Assembly: GCF_022341425.1 (NCBI RefSeq)
Contig: NZ_JABFUC010000019.1
Span: 1 to 64,000, forward strand
DNA from: Billgrantia campisalis
GTDB taxonomy: Bacteria > Pseudomonadota > Gammaproteobacteria > Pseudomonadales > Halomonadaceae
Direction of reading: 5' to 3'
DNA: 64,000 nucleotides
Shown: piece after piece, positions 51,826 through 60,762 of the stretch
How positions within the stretch are numbered: the stretch's first letter is position 1
Layout: the number at the start of each line of letters is the position of its first letter
The notes under the pieces: model-generated
Told to the model about the DNA's origin: nothing
Databases searched by the model: none
Seen by the model: only the letters and a program-made list of their open reading frames with translations
Program-made: the position numbers and the translations under genes

Positions 51826-52911
51826 TTAACCGTGACGCCGCTCGAAGTCGGCCATGAAATCGATCAGGGCGTCGACACCCGCTTCCGGAACGGCATTGTA
51901 GAGACTGGCCCGCATGCCGCCCACGCTGCGGTGGCCCTTGAGGTTAAGCAGGCCAGCTGCGTCGGCCTCATCGAGGAAAAGCGTATCCAGGCGCGCGTCG
52001 GCGAGCACGAAGGGCACGTTCATCCGCGAGCGGCTGCGCGCGGCGATGGGATTCGAATACAGGTCGCTGGCATCGATGGCCGCATACAGCTTGGCGGCCT
52101 TGCGGGCGTTGATGGCGTCCATGGCCGCCAGGCCGCCAATGTCATGCTTGAGCCACTGGAATACCAGCCCCGCCAGGTACCAGGAGAAGGTGGGCGGCGT
52201 ATTGACCATGGAGCCGGCCTCCGCCAGGCCGCGGTAGTCGAACAGGCTCGGGATCGGCGCCCGAGCCCGGTCGAGCAGGTCATCGCGCACGATCACCAGG
52301 GTCAGGCCCGCCGGGCCGATGTTCTTCTGGGCACCGGCATAGATGAGCCCGAAGCGGGACACGTCCAGCGGGCCGGACAGAATCGACGAGGACATGTCGC
52401 AGACCAGCGGTGCCTCGACCTCGGGGATATAGTCGAACTCGAGCCCGCCGATGGTCTCGTTGGCGGTGTAGTGCAGATAGGCGGCGTCAGCGGACAGGGC
52501 GATCTGCCCCGGCCTTGGCACCTCGGCATGGCCGCTTGGCTCGCTGGTGCCCGCCAGATGCACCGGGAAGCCCAGGCGCTCGGCCTCGGCCAGGGCCTTC
52601 TTGCCCCAGATGCCGGTATAAAGAAAGTTGGCGCTGCCCCCCTGGCCCAGCAGGTTCATCGGCACCATGGAGAACTGCAGGCTGGCGCCTCCCTGAAGGA
52701 ACAGCACCCGGTAATTGTCGGGGATCGCCAGCAGCTCGCGCAGGTCGGCTTCGGCCTGCTCGGCGATGGCGACGAACTCGGGGCTGCGATGGCTCATCTC
52801 CATCACCGAGAGCCCGCGGCCCTGATAGTCGAGCAGCTCCTCTCGGGCCCGCTCCAGCACTGGCGCGGGAAGCGCCGCGGGGCCGGCGCAGAAATTATAG
52901 TGTCGTGTCAT
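51826..52911 (-). CDS. serC: Phosphoserine aminotransferase
   Basis: This 361-residue pyridoxal-phosphate enzyme converts 3-phosphohydroxypyruvate to phosphoserine, and also serves vitamin B6 synthesis. It begins HYNFCAGPAALP, and the PLP lysine lies in IYAGAQKNIGPAGLTL. The remaining conserved blocks (GGASLQFSMVPMNLL, NTPPTFSWYL, GHRSVGGMRASLYNA) are present. Length matches SerC (about 360). It is first in the serC-pheA-tyrA/aroA-cmk run. A structured repeat lies in the 176-base gap behind gyrA. Confidence 0.96.
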   Translation of the reverse strand: MTRHYNFCAGPAALPAPVLERAREELLDYQGRGLSVMEMSHRSPEFVAIAEQAEADLRELLAIPDNYRVLFLQGGASLQFSMVPMNLLGQGGSANFLYTGIWGKKALAEAERLGFPVHLAGTSEPSGHAEVPRPGQIALSADAAYLHYTANETIGGLEFDYIPEVEAPLVCDMSSSILSGPLDVSRFGLIYAGAQKNIGPAGLTLVIVRDDLLDRARAPIPSLFDYRGLAEAGSMVNTPPTFSWYLAGLVFQWLKHDIGGLAAMDAINARKAAKLYAAIDASDLYSNPIAARSRSRMNVPFVLADARLDTLFLDEADAAGLLNLKGHRSVGGMRASLYNAVPEAGVDALIDFMADFERRHG

Positions 52912-52959
52912 CAGCGTGGTGTTCCGTTCTACTCATGTCGTGGCCAGGCGAGATGAGCG

Positions 52960-53052
52960 CCGGGGACAAGCCGTAGCGAGGGTTTTTGCCATGCATGGCA
53001 AAAATAGCGCCCAGGGAGGAGTTCACGGCGCCCTCGCGAGACTTGTCGCCGG
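52960..53052 (+). repeat. Dispersed structured intergenic repeat, copy 2
   Basis: This is the partner of the repeat at 13180-13274. Outer inverted ends are CCGGGGACAAG and CTTGTCGCCGG. The internal hairpin at 52983-53004 has arms TTTTTGCCAT and ATGGCAAAAA. The core TAGCGCCCAGGGA and GTTCAC-GCGCC are conserved. It lies between the gyrA stop and serC, in the opposite sense to both genes. Confidence 0.75.
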
Positions 53053-53087
53053 TACAGCTCATCGCTTACCGGATGTTTCAGACATTC

Positions 53088-55820
53088 TCATTCGTCGTTG
53101 TTTGCTTCGTCTTGGTCGCCGTTCTCGTCCGCGCCCGGCCCTTCCTGAAGATCACTTTCCGACCCACTCTCGGCGCCATCCTCCGGTTCGCTCTCCAGCC
53201 CATTTTCGGGCTCGTCGATGCGCACCGTCTTGACCAGCTTCTCGTCGTTGCCCAGGCGGATCAGCATCACGCCCTGGGTATTGCGCGAGGTGATCGAGAC
53301 TTCCTCGACCCGGGTGCGCACCAGGGTGCCGCGATCGGTGATTAGCATCATCTCGTCGGTCGAGTAGACCTGCATGGCGGCGACGAGCGAGCCGTTGCGC
53401 TCGCTGGTCTGCATGGCGATCACCCCCTGGCCGCCGCGGCCGCGCAGCGGGAACTCCTCGAGCCGGGTACGTTTGCCATAGCCGTTCTCGCTGGCGGTGA
53501 GGATATAGATCTGACCGCCGTTGCCGTTGATGGACTCGAGCTCGGCCCCCTCTTCGGCGTCGGTTTCGATATCTGCCTCAGCGTCGATCTGCTGACTCTG
53601 GGGGATGATCAGGCTGATCACCTCGGCGTTATCCTGCAGGCGCATGCCGCGCACGCCGCGGGCGGTGCGGCCCATGGCGCGCACGTTACCCTCCTCGAAG
53701 CGAATCGCCTTGCCGTTGGAGGAGAGCAGCATGGCGTGGTCGCTGCCCGAGGTGATCGCCGCGCCCACCAGGCGGTCGCCCTCCTCCAGGTCGATGGCGA
53801 TCAGGCCCACGCTGCGCGGCCGCGAGAACTGGTCCAGGCTGGTGCGCTTGACGGTGCCCTTGGCGGTGGCGAAGAAGATGTAGCTGTCGGCGCAGTAGTC
53901 GCGCACCGGCAGGATGGCGTTGATCGCCTCGTCTTCGTCCAGCGGCAGCAGGTTGACCAGCGGCTTGCCCCGCGAGCCGCGGCTGGCGTTGGGCATCTCG
54001 TAGACCTTGAGCCAGTAGACCTTGCCCTTGTTGGAGAACAGCAGCACGGTGTCGTGGGTCGAGGCCACCAGCAGGTGCTCGATGACGTCCTCATCCTTCA
54101 TGGAGGTGGCCGACTTGCCGCGCCCGCCGCGGCGCTGGGCCTGGTAGTCGGAGAGCGGCTGGGTCTTGGCGTAGCCGGAGCGCGACACCGTGACCACCAT
54201 ATCCTCCTCGGCGATCAGATCCTCGATGGAGAGGTCGAGGTGGCTGGCCTGGATCTCGGTGCGCCGCGGGTCGCCGAACTGGTCGCGCACGGCGTTGAGC
54301 TCCTCGCGGATCACCTCGAGCAGCCGCTCGCTGGAGGCGAGTATTGCCGTCAGCTCGGCGATCTTCTCGAGAATCCCCAGGTACTCGTTGAGCAGTTTCT
54401 CGGTCTCAAGCCCGGTCAGGCGGTGCAGGCGCAGCTCGAGGATCGACTGAGCCTGGGCCGGCGAAAGCCGATACTCGCTGCCGGCCGCATTGAGGCCGAA
54501 GCCTTCGGGCAGGTCTTCGGGCTTGCAGGAGGTGGCGCCGGCCCGCTCCAGCATGCCGGTGACCTGGCCGGGCTGCCAGGTCCTGGCCAGCAGCTTCTCC
54601 TTGGCCTCGGCGGCGCTCGGCGACGCCTTGATCAGCTCGATCACCTCATCGATGTTGGAGATCGCCACCGCCAGGCCTTCGAGGATATGGCCGCGCTCGC
54701 GGGCCTTCTTGAGCTCGAACAGCGTACGGCGCGTGACCACCTCGCGGCGGTGGCGGATAAAGGCCTCGAGCACCTCCTTGAGGTTCATGATCTTCGGCTG
54801 GCCGCCTTCCAGCGCGACCATGTTGATGCCGAAGACATTCTGCAGCTGGGTCTGGGCAAAGAGGTTGTTGACCACCACCTCCCCGGACTCGCCGCGCTTG
54901 ACCTCGATCACCACTCGCAGGCCGTCCTTGTCGGACTCGTCGCGAAGCTCGGCGATGCCTTCGATCTTCTTCTCTTTCACCAGCTCGGCGATCTTCTCGA
55001 TCAGCCGCGCCTTGTTCACCTGATAGGGCAACTCGGTGACGATGATATGGTCGCGACCGCTCTTGTCGTCATGCTCGATGGTGTGGCAGGCACGCACATA
55101 GATGCGCCCGCGGCCGGTACGATAGGCCTCGAGGATGCCGGCACGGCCGTTGATGATCGCCCCGGTGGGAAAGTCGGGCCCCGGGATGTACTCCATGAGC
55201 GCATCGACCGACAGGGTGTAGTCGTCGATCAGCGCCAGGCAGGCATCGATGACCTCGCCCATGTTGTGGGGCGGAATATTGGTGGCCATGCCCACCGCGA
55301 TGCCCGAGGAGCCGTTGATCAGTAGGTTGGGCACCTTGGTGGGCAGCACGTCGGGGATGCGCTCGGTGCCGTCGTAGTTGTCGACCCAGTCGACGGTGTC
55401 CTTTTCCAGGTCGGCGAGCAGCTCATGGGCGAGCCTGGACATGCGCACCTCGGTGTAACGCATGGCCGCGGCACTGTCGCCGTCGATGGAGCCGAAGTTG
55501 CCCTGGCCGTCGACCAGCACGTGACGCATGGAGAAGTGCTGGGCCATGCGCACGATGGTGTCGTAGACGGCGCTGTCGCCGTGGGGATGGTACTTACCGA
55601 TGACATCACCCACCACACGGGCGGATTTCTTGTACGGCTTGTTCCAGTCGTTACCGAGCTCGTGCATGGCGAACAGCACGCGCCGGTGCACCGGCTTCAA
55701 GCCGTCGCGCACGTCCGGCAGCGCGCGGCCGATGATCACGCTCATCGCGTAGTCGAGGTACGACTGCTTGAGTTCGTCCTCGATGTTGACTGGCAGAATC
55801 TCTCTGGCGATGTCACCCAT
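53088..55820 (-). CDS. gyrA: DNA gyrase subunit A
   Basis: This 910-residue type II topoisomerase subunit holds the catalytic tyrosine (AAMRYTEVR, Tyr of the breakage-reunion site) and the quinolone-resistance region HPHGDSAVYDTIVRMAQ, which has the wild-type Ser83 and Asp87 equivalents. The C-terminal beta-pinwheel (GYAKTQPLSDYQAQRRGGRGK) is present, ending in an acidic tail. The ATG at 55820 gives the standard MGDIAREILPVNIEDELKQS start; an open frame reaches 55886. Next are the repeat and serC on the same strand. Confidence 0.97.
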   Translation of the reverse strand: MGDIAREILPVNIEDELKQSYLDYAMSVIIGRALPDVRDGLKPVHRRVLFAMHELGNDWNKPYKKSARVVGDVIGKYHPHGDSAVYDTIVRMAQHFSMRHVLVDGQGNFGSIDGDSAAAMRYTEVRMSRLAHELLADLEKDTVDWVDNYDGTERIPDVLPTKVPNLLINGSSGIAVGMATNIPPHNMGEVIDACLALIDDYTLSVDALMEYIPGPDFPTGAIINGRAGILEAYRTGRGRIYVRACHTIEHDDKSGRDHIIVTELPYQVNKARLIEKIAELVKEKKIEGIAELRDESDKDGLRVVIEVKRGESGEVVVNNLFAQTQLQNVFGINMVALEGGQPKIMNLKEVLEAFIRHRREVVTRRTLFELKKARERGHILEGLAVAISNIDEVIELIKASPSAAEAKEKLLARTWQPGQVTGMLERAGATSCKPEDLPEGFGLNAAGSEYRLSPAQAQSILELRLHRLTGLETEKLLNEYLGILEKIAELTAILASSERLLEVIREELNAVRDQFGDPRRTEIQASHLDLSIEDLIAEEDMVVTVSRSGYAKTQPLSDYQAQRRGGRGKSATSMKDEDVIEHLLVASTHDTVLLFSNKGKVYWLKVYEMPNASRGSRGKPLVNLLPLDEDEAINAILPVRDYCADSYIFFATAKGTVKRTSLDQFSRPRSVGLIAIDLEEGDRLVGAAITSGSDHAMLLSSNGKAIRFEEGNVRAMGRTARGVRGMRLQDNAEVISLIIPQSQQIDAEADIETDAEEGAELESINGNGGQIYILTASENGYGKRTRLEEFPLRGRGGQGVIAMQTSERNGSLVAAMQVYSTDEMMLITDRGTLVRTRVEEVSITSRNTQGVMLIRLGNDEKLVKTVRIDEPENGLESEPEDGAESGSESDLQEGPGADENGDQDEANNDE

Positions 55821-55993
55821 GGGTCGTCGAATCCTTTGCACTGCAGCAGGTTGGCGCGCCGCCGAGCCTTCAAAGGGACGCGCCATATCAGCCTGCCATC
55901 ATACCACTCCGCTTAGCACAAAGGCAGCGCAGGGAGCGCGCACAGGGTACGCGTGGGCCCGGCAAACCGCCTGGCCGGCTTGCCGGGTGACAC

Positions 55994-56416
55994 TCAGTCG
56001 GCCAGCACCAGCGGGGCCAGGGCGTCATGCAGCTCGCCCTCGATGGCCACGGCGCGGTTGGCCTTGACATCGAGCAGCACGAAGGTGAGATCGGCGTCGG
56101 CCACGACCGCCCCGTCGCCCACCCGGCGAATCTCCTGATGCATGCGGGCGCTGCGCGTGCCCAGCTCGGCCAGCCGAGTGAGAACCTCCAGGTCGTCGCC
56201 TGCCACGGCAGCGAGCCGGTAGTTGATGTTGAGATTGACCGCCACGAAGGCAGGATTGCCGCTGGTAAACAGCCGCGCGAGATCGGGCCGGTCATCGAAG
56301 TATCCCCAGCGCCCCTCCTCGAGAAACTCCAGGTAGCGAGCGTTGTTGACGTGGCCGTAGCCGTCCAGGTGATAGCCGCGCACGCGCAGGCAAACGCGGG
56401 AGAGTCGAGCATCCAT
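55994..56416 (-). CDS. Hotdog-fold acyl-CoA thioesterase
   Basis: This 140-residue protein has the 4-hydroxybenzoyl-CoA thioesterase-like hotdog pattern, YHLDGYGHVNNARYLEFLEEGR, with the active-site aspartate region and the GHVNNA motif. It is a YbgC/FadM-type enzyme that hydrolyses acyl-CoAs. Substrate length is unknown. AAGGAG lies eight bases before the ATG. It is divergent from rdgC and 173 bases upstream of gyrA on the same strand. Confidence 0.88.
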   Translation of the reverse strand: MDARLSRVCLRVRGYHLDGYGHVNNARYLEFLEEGRWGYFDDRPDLARLFTSGNPAFVAVNLNINYRLAAVAGDDLEVLTRLAELGTRSARMHQEIRRVGDGAVVADADLTFVLLDVKANRAVAIEGELHDALAPLVLAD

Positions 56417-56576
56417 GAAGCAAACTCCTTGAAGGGGAAAGCCCCGATTCTAGGCCTCGCCCCGCCACACGTTCAAACAGTAGTTTGAATATCCGGCCGA
56501 TCGCTTGCCTCCGCGCACTGGTACAGCCGCGCCCCGTTCGCCATAATATGCCTCCTTTTCGTTCTGGGAATGCGTC

Positions 56577-57509
56577 ATGTGGTTCAAGCACTTGCATCTA
56601 TACCGCCTACACGCCTCAACGGCGATCCCGGCGGCCGATCTGGAAGCGGCCCTGGCCGAACAGGCCGCCCGGCAGCCGGGCGGCAGCGAGGCGAGACGCC
56701 TGGGTTGGTGCCCCCCCGCCGGCCGCGCGGGCACGGCGCTGCTCCACGAGCTTCAGGGCCAGCGGCTGATGACCGTGCTGCGCCAGGAGCGGCTGCTGCC
56801 GGCCGGCGTGGTTCGCGAAGAGGTCGAGGAACGTGCCAGCGATATCGAGGCGCGCGAGGGGCGCAAGCTGCGTCGTCAGGAAAAGCAGGAGATCAAGGAG
56901 CAGGTCTATGAGGAGCTGCTGCCCCGCGCCTTCATTCGCCGCCAGAAGGTCGACCTGTGGTGGGACACCCGACGCGACCTGATCGCCATCAACAGCAGTT
57001 CGCGCAAGCGCGCCGAAGAGGCGCTGGACCTGCTGCGTGAAACCCTGGGCAGCCTGAAGGTGACGCCGCTGGCCACCCAGACCCTGCCGATGCGCGCCAT
57101 GACCCACTGGCTCTCGGATGACCAGGCACGTCCTGCCGATTTGCTGCTGGGCGATCAGGTGGAGCTCAAGGCCAAGGGTGATGATGGCGTGCTGCGCGCC
57201 CGCCAGGTCGATCTCGACAGCGACGAGATTCAGCAGCTGCTGGCCGCCGGCCGCCAGGCCAGCCGCATGGCCCTGGAGCGAGAGGGCCAGTTGAGCTTCG
57301 TCCTGCACGACGACCTGGCGCTGAAATCCCTGCGGTTCAGTGACGCACTGATCGACGAAGCCGGCGAAATCGAGGACGATGGGGACGCCATCCTGCGCCT
57401 GGAGGCCGACTTCATGCTGATGACCCAGGCCCTGGCCGACCTGATCGAGCGGCTGATCGAGTGGCTTGACGGCGAGGCCCAGCACAGTACGACGCAGGGC
57501 GTCGCATGA
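56577..57509 (+). CDS. rdgC: Recombination-associated protein RdgC
   Basis: RdgC is a ring-shaped DNA-binding protein that limits RecA loading. This 310-residue protein begins MWFKHLHLYRLH and has PAGRAGTALLHELQG, RKLRRQEKQEIKEQVYEELLPRAF and TRRDLIAINSSS, all family blocks. Length fits E. coli RdgC (303). It is the first gene of a plus-strand run; the next gene overlaps its stop (ATGA). Confidence 0.94.
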   Translation: MWFKHLHLYRLHASTAIPAADLEAALAEQAARQPGGSEARRLGWCPPAGRAGTALLHELQGQRLMTVLRQERLLPAGVVREEVEERASDIEAREGRKLRRQEKQEIKEQVYEELLPRAFIRRQKVDLWWDTRRDLIAINSSSRKRAEEALDLLRETLGSLKVTPLATQTLPMRAMTHWLSDDQARPADLLLGDQVELKAKGDDGVLRARQVDLDSDEIQQLLAAGRQASRMALEREGQLSFVLHDDLALKSLRFSDALIDEAGEIEDDGDAILRLEADFMLMTQALADLIERLIEWLDGEAQHSTTQGVA

Positions 57510-58702
57510 CCCACCCAGGCAGACAAGACGCACCGATGAACGACGTGACCTCCCCCGCACAGGATCCCTGGGCCGACATCCGTCCCTATCAGGACGACGA
57601 GGTCGCCGCCGTACTGGCGCGACTGGCCGGCAACCGGGAGCTGCTGGACGCCCTGACCCGCTACCGCCTGCCGCGACTCCACCGCTTCCTGCCCGGCCTG
57701 GCCCGGACCATCGCCGCCTTCGTGATACGCCGGGAAACCCGCGGCGTGGCCAGCGTGCGCGACTTCCAGATGCGCATCGCCCACTACATGGAGCGCATGA
57801 TTCGCACCTCCACCGACGACTTTCGGGTCGACGGCCTGGAACACCTGGCCCCGGACACCGCCTACCTGTTCATCGGCAACCATCGCGATATCGCCCTGGA
57901 CCCGGCCTTCGTCAACTATGCGCTGCACCAGGCGGGGCGCGACACCGTGCGCATCGCCATTGGCGACAACCTGCTCAAGAAGCCCTACGTGACCGACCTG
58001 ATGCGGCTCAACAAGAGCTTCATCGTGCCCCGGGCGCTGCGCGGCAAGCGCGCCATGCTGGCCGCCTATCAGACCCTCTCCGACTATATTCGCCACTCCA
58101 TTACCGTCGACAACCACTCCATCTGGATGGCCCAGCGGGAGGGACGCGCCAAGGACGGCATCGACCGCACCGACCCGGCGATCATCAAGATGTTGACCAT
58201 GGCGCGCCGTCGGGAGGAGCGTCAGGCCCCGATTGGCGACGCCATCGCCGAGCTGCGACTGGTGCCGGTGTCGATCAGCTACGAATACGATCCCTGCGAC
58301 CTGCAGAAGGCCCGCGAACTGCACGCCCTGCACACCTCGGGACGCTACGAGAAGGGCGAGTTCGAGGACATCCTCTCCATCGTGACCGGCATTACCGGGC
58401 ACAAGGGGCGGGTGCAACTGCGCTTCGGGGAGCCGCTCGGCTCGGGCTTCGATACGCCGGAAGCGGTGGCCGCGGAAATCGACCGCCAGGTGGTGGCCGG
58501 CTATCGCCTCTTCCCCAGCCACTACCTGGCCCTGGAGGCCCTCGGCGACGCCCCCGAACTGCTGCAGATGCAGGAGGTGACCGAGGCCGACCGCGCCCGC
58601 TTCCAGACACGCCTGCACAGCATCCCCCCGGAGCTGCGCGAATGGTGGCTGGCCCAGTATGCCAACCCCGTTCGCCATCGTGCTGGGAAGATCGACGGCT
58701 AG
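57506..58702 (+). CDS. PlsC-like glycerolipid acyltransferase
   Basis: This 398-residue protein has an acyltransferase domain around residues 110-280, with FIGNHRDIALDP as the catalytic histidine block, IVPRALRGKRAML and IWMAQREGRAKDG. The usual H-x4-D is here H-R-D-I-A-L-D, so the spacing is one residue longer. No clear membrane helix is present. It probably transfers acyl chains to glycerol phosphate or a related lipid, but the family is not a classic PlsC. Two starts are possible, 57506 (overlapping rdgC) and 57536. Confidence 0.82.
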   Translation: MTHPGRQDAPMNDVTSPAQDPWADIRPYQDDEVAAVLARLAGNRELLDALTRYRLPRLHRFLPGLARTIAAFVIRRETRGVASVRDFQMRIAHYMERMIRTSTDDFRVDGLEHLAPDTAYLFIGNHRDIALDPAFVNYALHQAGRDTVRIAIGDNLLKKPYVTDLMRLNKSFIVPRALRGKRAMLAAYQTLSDYIRHSITVDNHSIWMAQREGRAKDGIDRTDPAIIKMLTMARRREERQAPIGDAIAELRLVPVSISYEYDPCDLQKARELHALHTSGRYEKGEFEDILSIVTGITGHKGRVQLRFGEPLGSGFDTPEAVAAEIDRQVVAGYRLFPSHYLALEALGDAPELLQMQEVTEADRARFQTRLHSIPPELREWWLAQYANPVRHRAGKIDG

Positions 58703-58721
58703 CGGGTAGGAGCGATCGCCC

Positions 58722-59906
58722 ATGGGCCACGCACACGCGCACCACCCGCTACCGCCGGATCGCGGCGCCCAGACCCGCGAGGCCCACAAGGTCACCTTGA
58801 TCGGCGCCGCGGTCGACTTTCTGGTCGGCCTGCTCAAGATAATTGCCGGCTGGCTGGTCGGCTCGGCGGCGCTGATCGCCGATGGCATCCACTCCTTTTC
58901 CGACCTGGTGACCGACGGCTTCGTACTCGCCGCCACCCATTTCGGCCGGCAGGCGCCGGACAGCAACCACCCCTACGGCCATGGACGCATCGAGACGCTG
59001 GCCACCTTGTGGCTGGGCAGCGTGCTGATCTTCGTCGCCGGCGGCATCGCCTGGGCCAGCCTCTCCCGGTTACTGGTCGGCGAACCGATTGCCGCGCCCG
59101 GCATCTGGGCCATCGGGGTCGCCGTGCTTGCCCTGCTCGCCAAGGAGTGGATCTTTCGCTATACCCTGCGCGTGGCCAAGCGGGTCAACTCCCGGCTGCT
59201 GGAGGCCAATGCCTGGCATTCGCGTTCCGATGCGCTCTCCACGGTGGTGGTGCTGGTCGGCCTGCTTGCCGCCCAGTTCGGCGCCGGCTGGGTCGACGCG
59301 GTGGCCGCCACCGTTGTCGGCGTGATGGTCGGCCGTGTGGGCTGGCGGCTGCTGTGGGAGTCCAGCCAGGAACTGATCGACACCGCCCTACCGGAGGCCG
59401 AGCGCGAGGCGATGCAAGCCCTGGCGGAAAGCGTGCCCGGCGTGCAGGGCGTACACGACCTGCGCACCCGCTCGGTGGGCAGCCAGACGGTGCTCGATCT
59501 GCATATCGTGGTGGCGCCGCGACTCACGGTCTCCGAGGCTCATGAGATCGGCAACGAGGTCAGCCGCCGCTTGCGTGAAGACAATGCCAACCTGGCCGAT
59601 GTCACCTTCCATATCGACCCAGAGGACGACGCCGGCGAGACCGAGCACAGCCTGCGCCCCGGCCTGCCACTGCGCCGCGACGTGGAAGGCGTGCTCGACA
59701 GGGTGTGGGCTTCCAGCAGGGTGTGGCAGACCCGCGTGGCGCTGGACCTGCACTACCTCGACAATCAGGTCGATGTCTCCGTCTACGTCAATGCCCTGCC
59801 CCCCGGCCAGAGCCTGGACGCAGCGACCCGGGAGCTTCGCGACGCCTCCCGGGAACTGACCTGGCTGGGGCGGCTGCGGGTCTGGCAAGGACCGGGGAAA
59901 GGCTGA
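58722..59906 (+). CDS. Cation diffusion facilitator metal exporter
   Basis: This 394-residue inner-membrane antiporter has six helices in the first 210 residues and a cytoplasmic metal-binding domain after that. Metal-site residues read HSFSD near residue 49 and HSRSD near 170, both H-x3-D, the form common in zinc-type CDF proteins; FieF has D-x3-D in the first site. The N-terminal GHAHAHH histidine cluster could bind metal. A long C-terminal extension beyond the usual CDF domain is present (about residues 300-394). Zinc or iron export is likely. Confidence 0.9.
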   Translation: MGHAHAHHPLPPDRGAQTREAHKVTLIGAAVDFLVGLLKIIAGWLVGSAALIADGIHSFSDLVTDGFVLAATHFGRQAPDSNHPYGHGRIETLATLWLGSVLIFVAGGIAWASLSRLLVGEPIAAPGIWAIGVAVLALLAKEWIFRYTLRVAKRVNSRLLEANAWHSRSDALSTVVVLVGLLAAQFGAGWVDAVAATVVGVMVGRVGWRLLWESSQELIDTALPEAEREAMQALAESVPGVQGVHDLRTRSVGSQTVLDLHIVVAPRLTVSEAHEIGNEVSRRLREDNANLADVTFHIDPEDDAGETEHSLRPGLPLRRDVEGVLDRVWASSRVWQTRVALDLHYLDNQVDVSVYVNALPPGQSLDAATRELRDASRELTWLGRLRVWQGPGKG

Positions 59907-60007
59907 TCCGGAACTCATTACAATGCATGGGATCTCATCAGTCCTGTAGCATCGCCGGCACCAGCCTCCTACACTTGAGTAAATGCTCATCTATCCTGCG
60001 ACAACGC

Positions 60008-60715
60008 ATGCACCAGTCATCCTCACCCCAGCGCTGCCATACCGGACGCCGCCGATTTCTCGCAGGTCTGGGAGCACTCATGCTGACAGCCGGCCTGGGA
60101 CTGACGCCCGCCCCGCTCCAGGCCGGCATCAACCGCGCTCAGCTGCGCGAGAGCATGCGCCAGATGCACGGGCAGCGTGGCGTTCAGGCACTTGAGGACT
60201 GGTTCAGGCTCCTCGACCAACTCCGTAACAGCGACCTCGACACCCAGCTACGCGAGGTCAACGCTTTCTTCAACCGGCGGATCCGCTGGGTAGATGACAT
60301 CGACAACTGGGGAGCTGAGGATTTCTGGGCCACGCCGCTGGAAACTCTGGGCCAGGGCCAGGGTGACTGCGAAGACTACTCGATCGCCAAGTACATCTCC
60401 CTCAAGGAACTGGGCGTACCGGGGGATCGGCTGCGCATGATCTATGTCAGGGCCCGGATCGGCCGCAGCCAGATCGTCCAGGCCCACATGGTGCTGGGCT
60501 ACTACGAGACACCCGCCGCCGAACCGCTGATCCTCGACAACCTGGTCCCCTCGATAACGCCGGCCTCCCAGCGCACCGACCTGGACCCGGTCTTCAGCTT
60601 CAACAGCGAAGGGCTCTGGGCCGGCGGCTCGACCCAGTCCCGCGCCGATCCACTGGCACGCCTGTCGCGCTGGCGCAGCGTCGTAGGCCGCATGGAAGCC
60701 CAGGGATTTATCTAA
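60008..60715 (+). CDS. lapG: Periplasmic cysteine protease LapG
   Basis: LapG cleaves the N-terminus of LapA-type adhesins and releases cells from the surface when c-di-GMP is low. This 235-residue protein has a twin-arginine-like signal (RRRFLAG, cleavage near residue 39). Its transglutaminase-like triad is Cys121 in QGDCEDYSIAKY, His160 in AHMVLGYY and Asp177 in ILDNL. The ribosome site is weak at this ATG; an earlier in-frame start is less likely because it would hide the signal. lapD follows 47 bases downstream and an RTX adhesin ends nearby. Confidence 0.88.
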   Translation: MHQSSSPQRCHTGRRRFLAGLGALMLTAGLGLTPAPLQAGINRAQLRESMRQMHGQRGVQALEDWFRLLDQLRNSDLDTQLREVNAFFNRRIRWVDDIDNWGAEDFWATPLETLGQGQGDCEDYSIAKYISLKELGVPGDRLRMIYVRARIGRSQIVQAHMVLGYYETPAAEPLILDNLVPSITPASQRTDLDPVFSFNSEGLWAGGSTQSRADPLARLSRWRSVVGRMEAQGFI

Positions 60716-60762
60716 GCAGCAACAACAACGCAAGGGACTTGAAGCCCGTAGGGAGAGACAAG

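Noticed and set aside
53736..55325. 529-codon plus-strand frame over gyrA, and 57230-58966 minus-strand frame over rdgC and the acyltransferase
   Set aside because: Both are antisense shadows of strongly supported genes.
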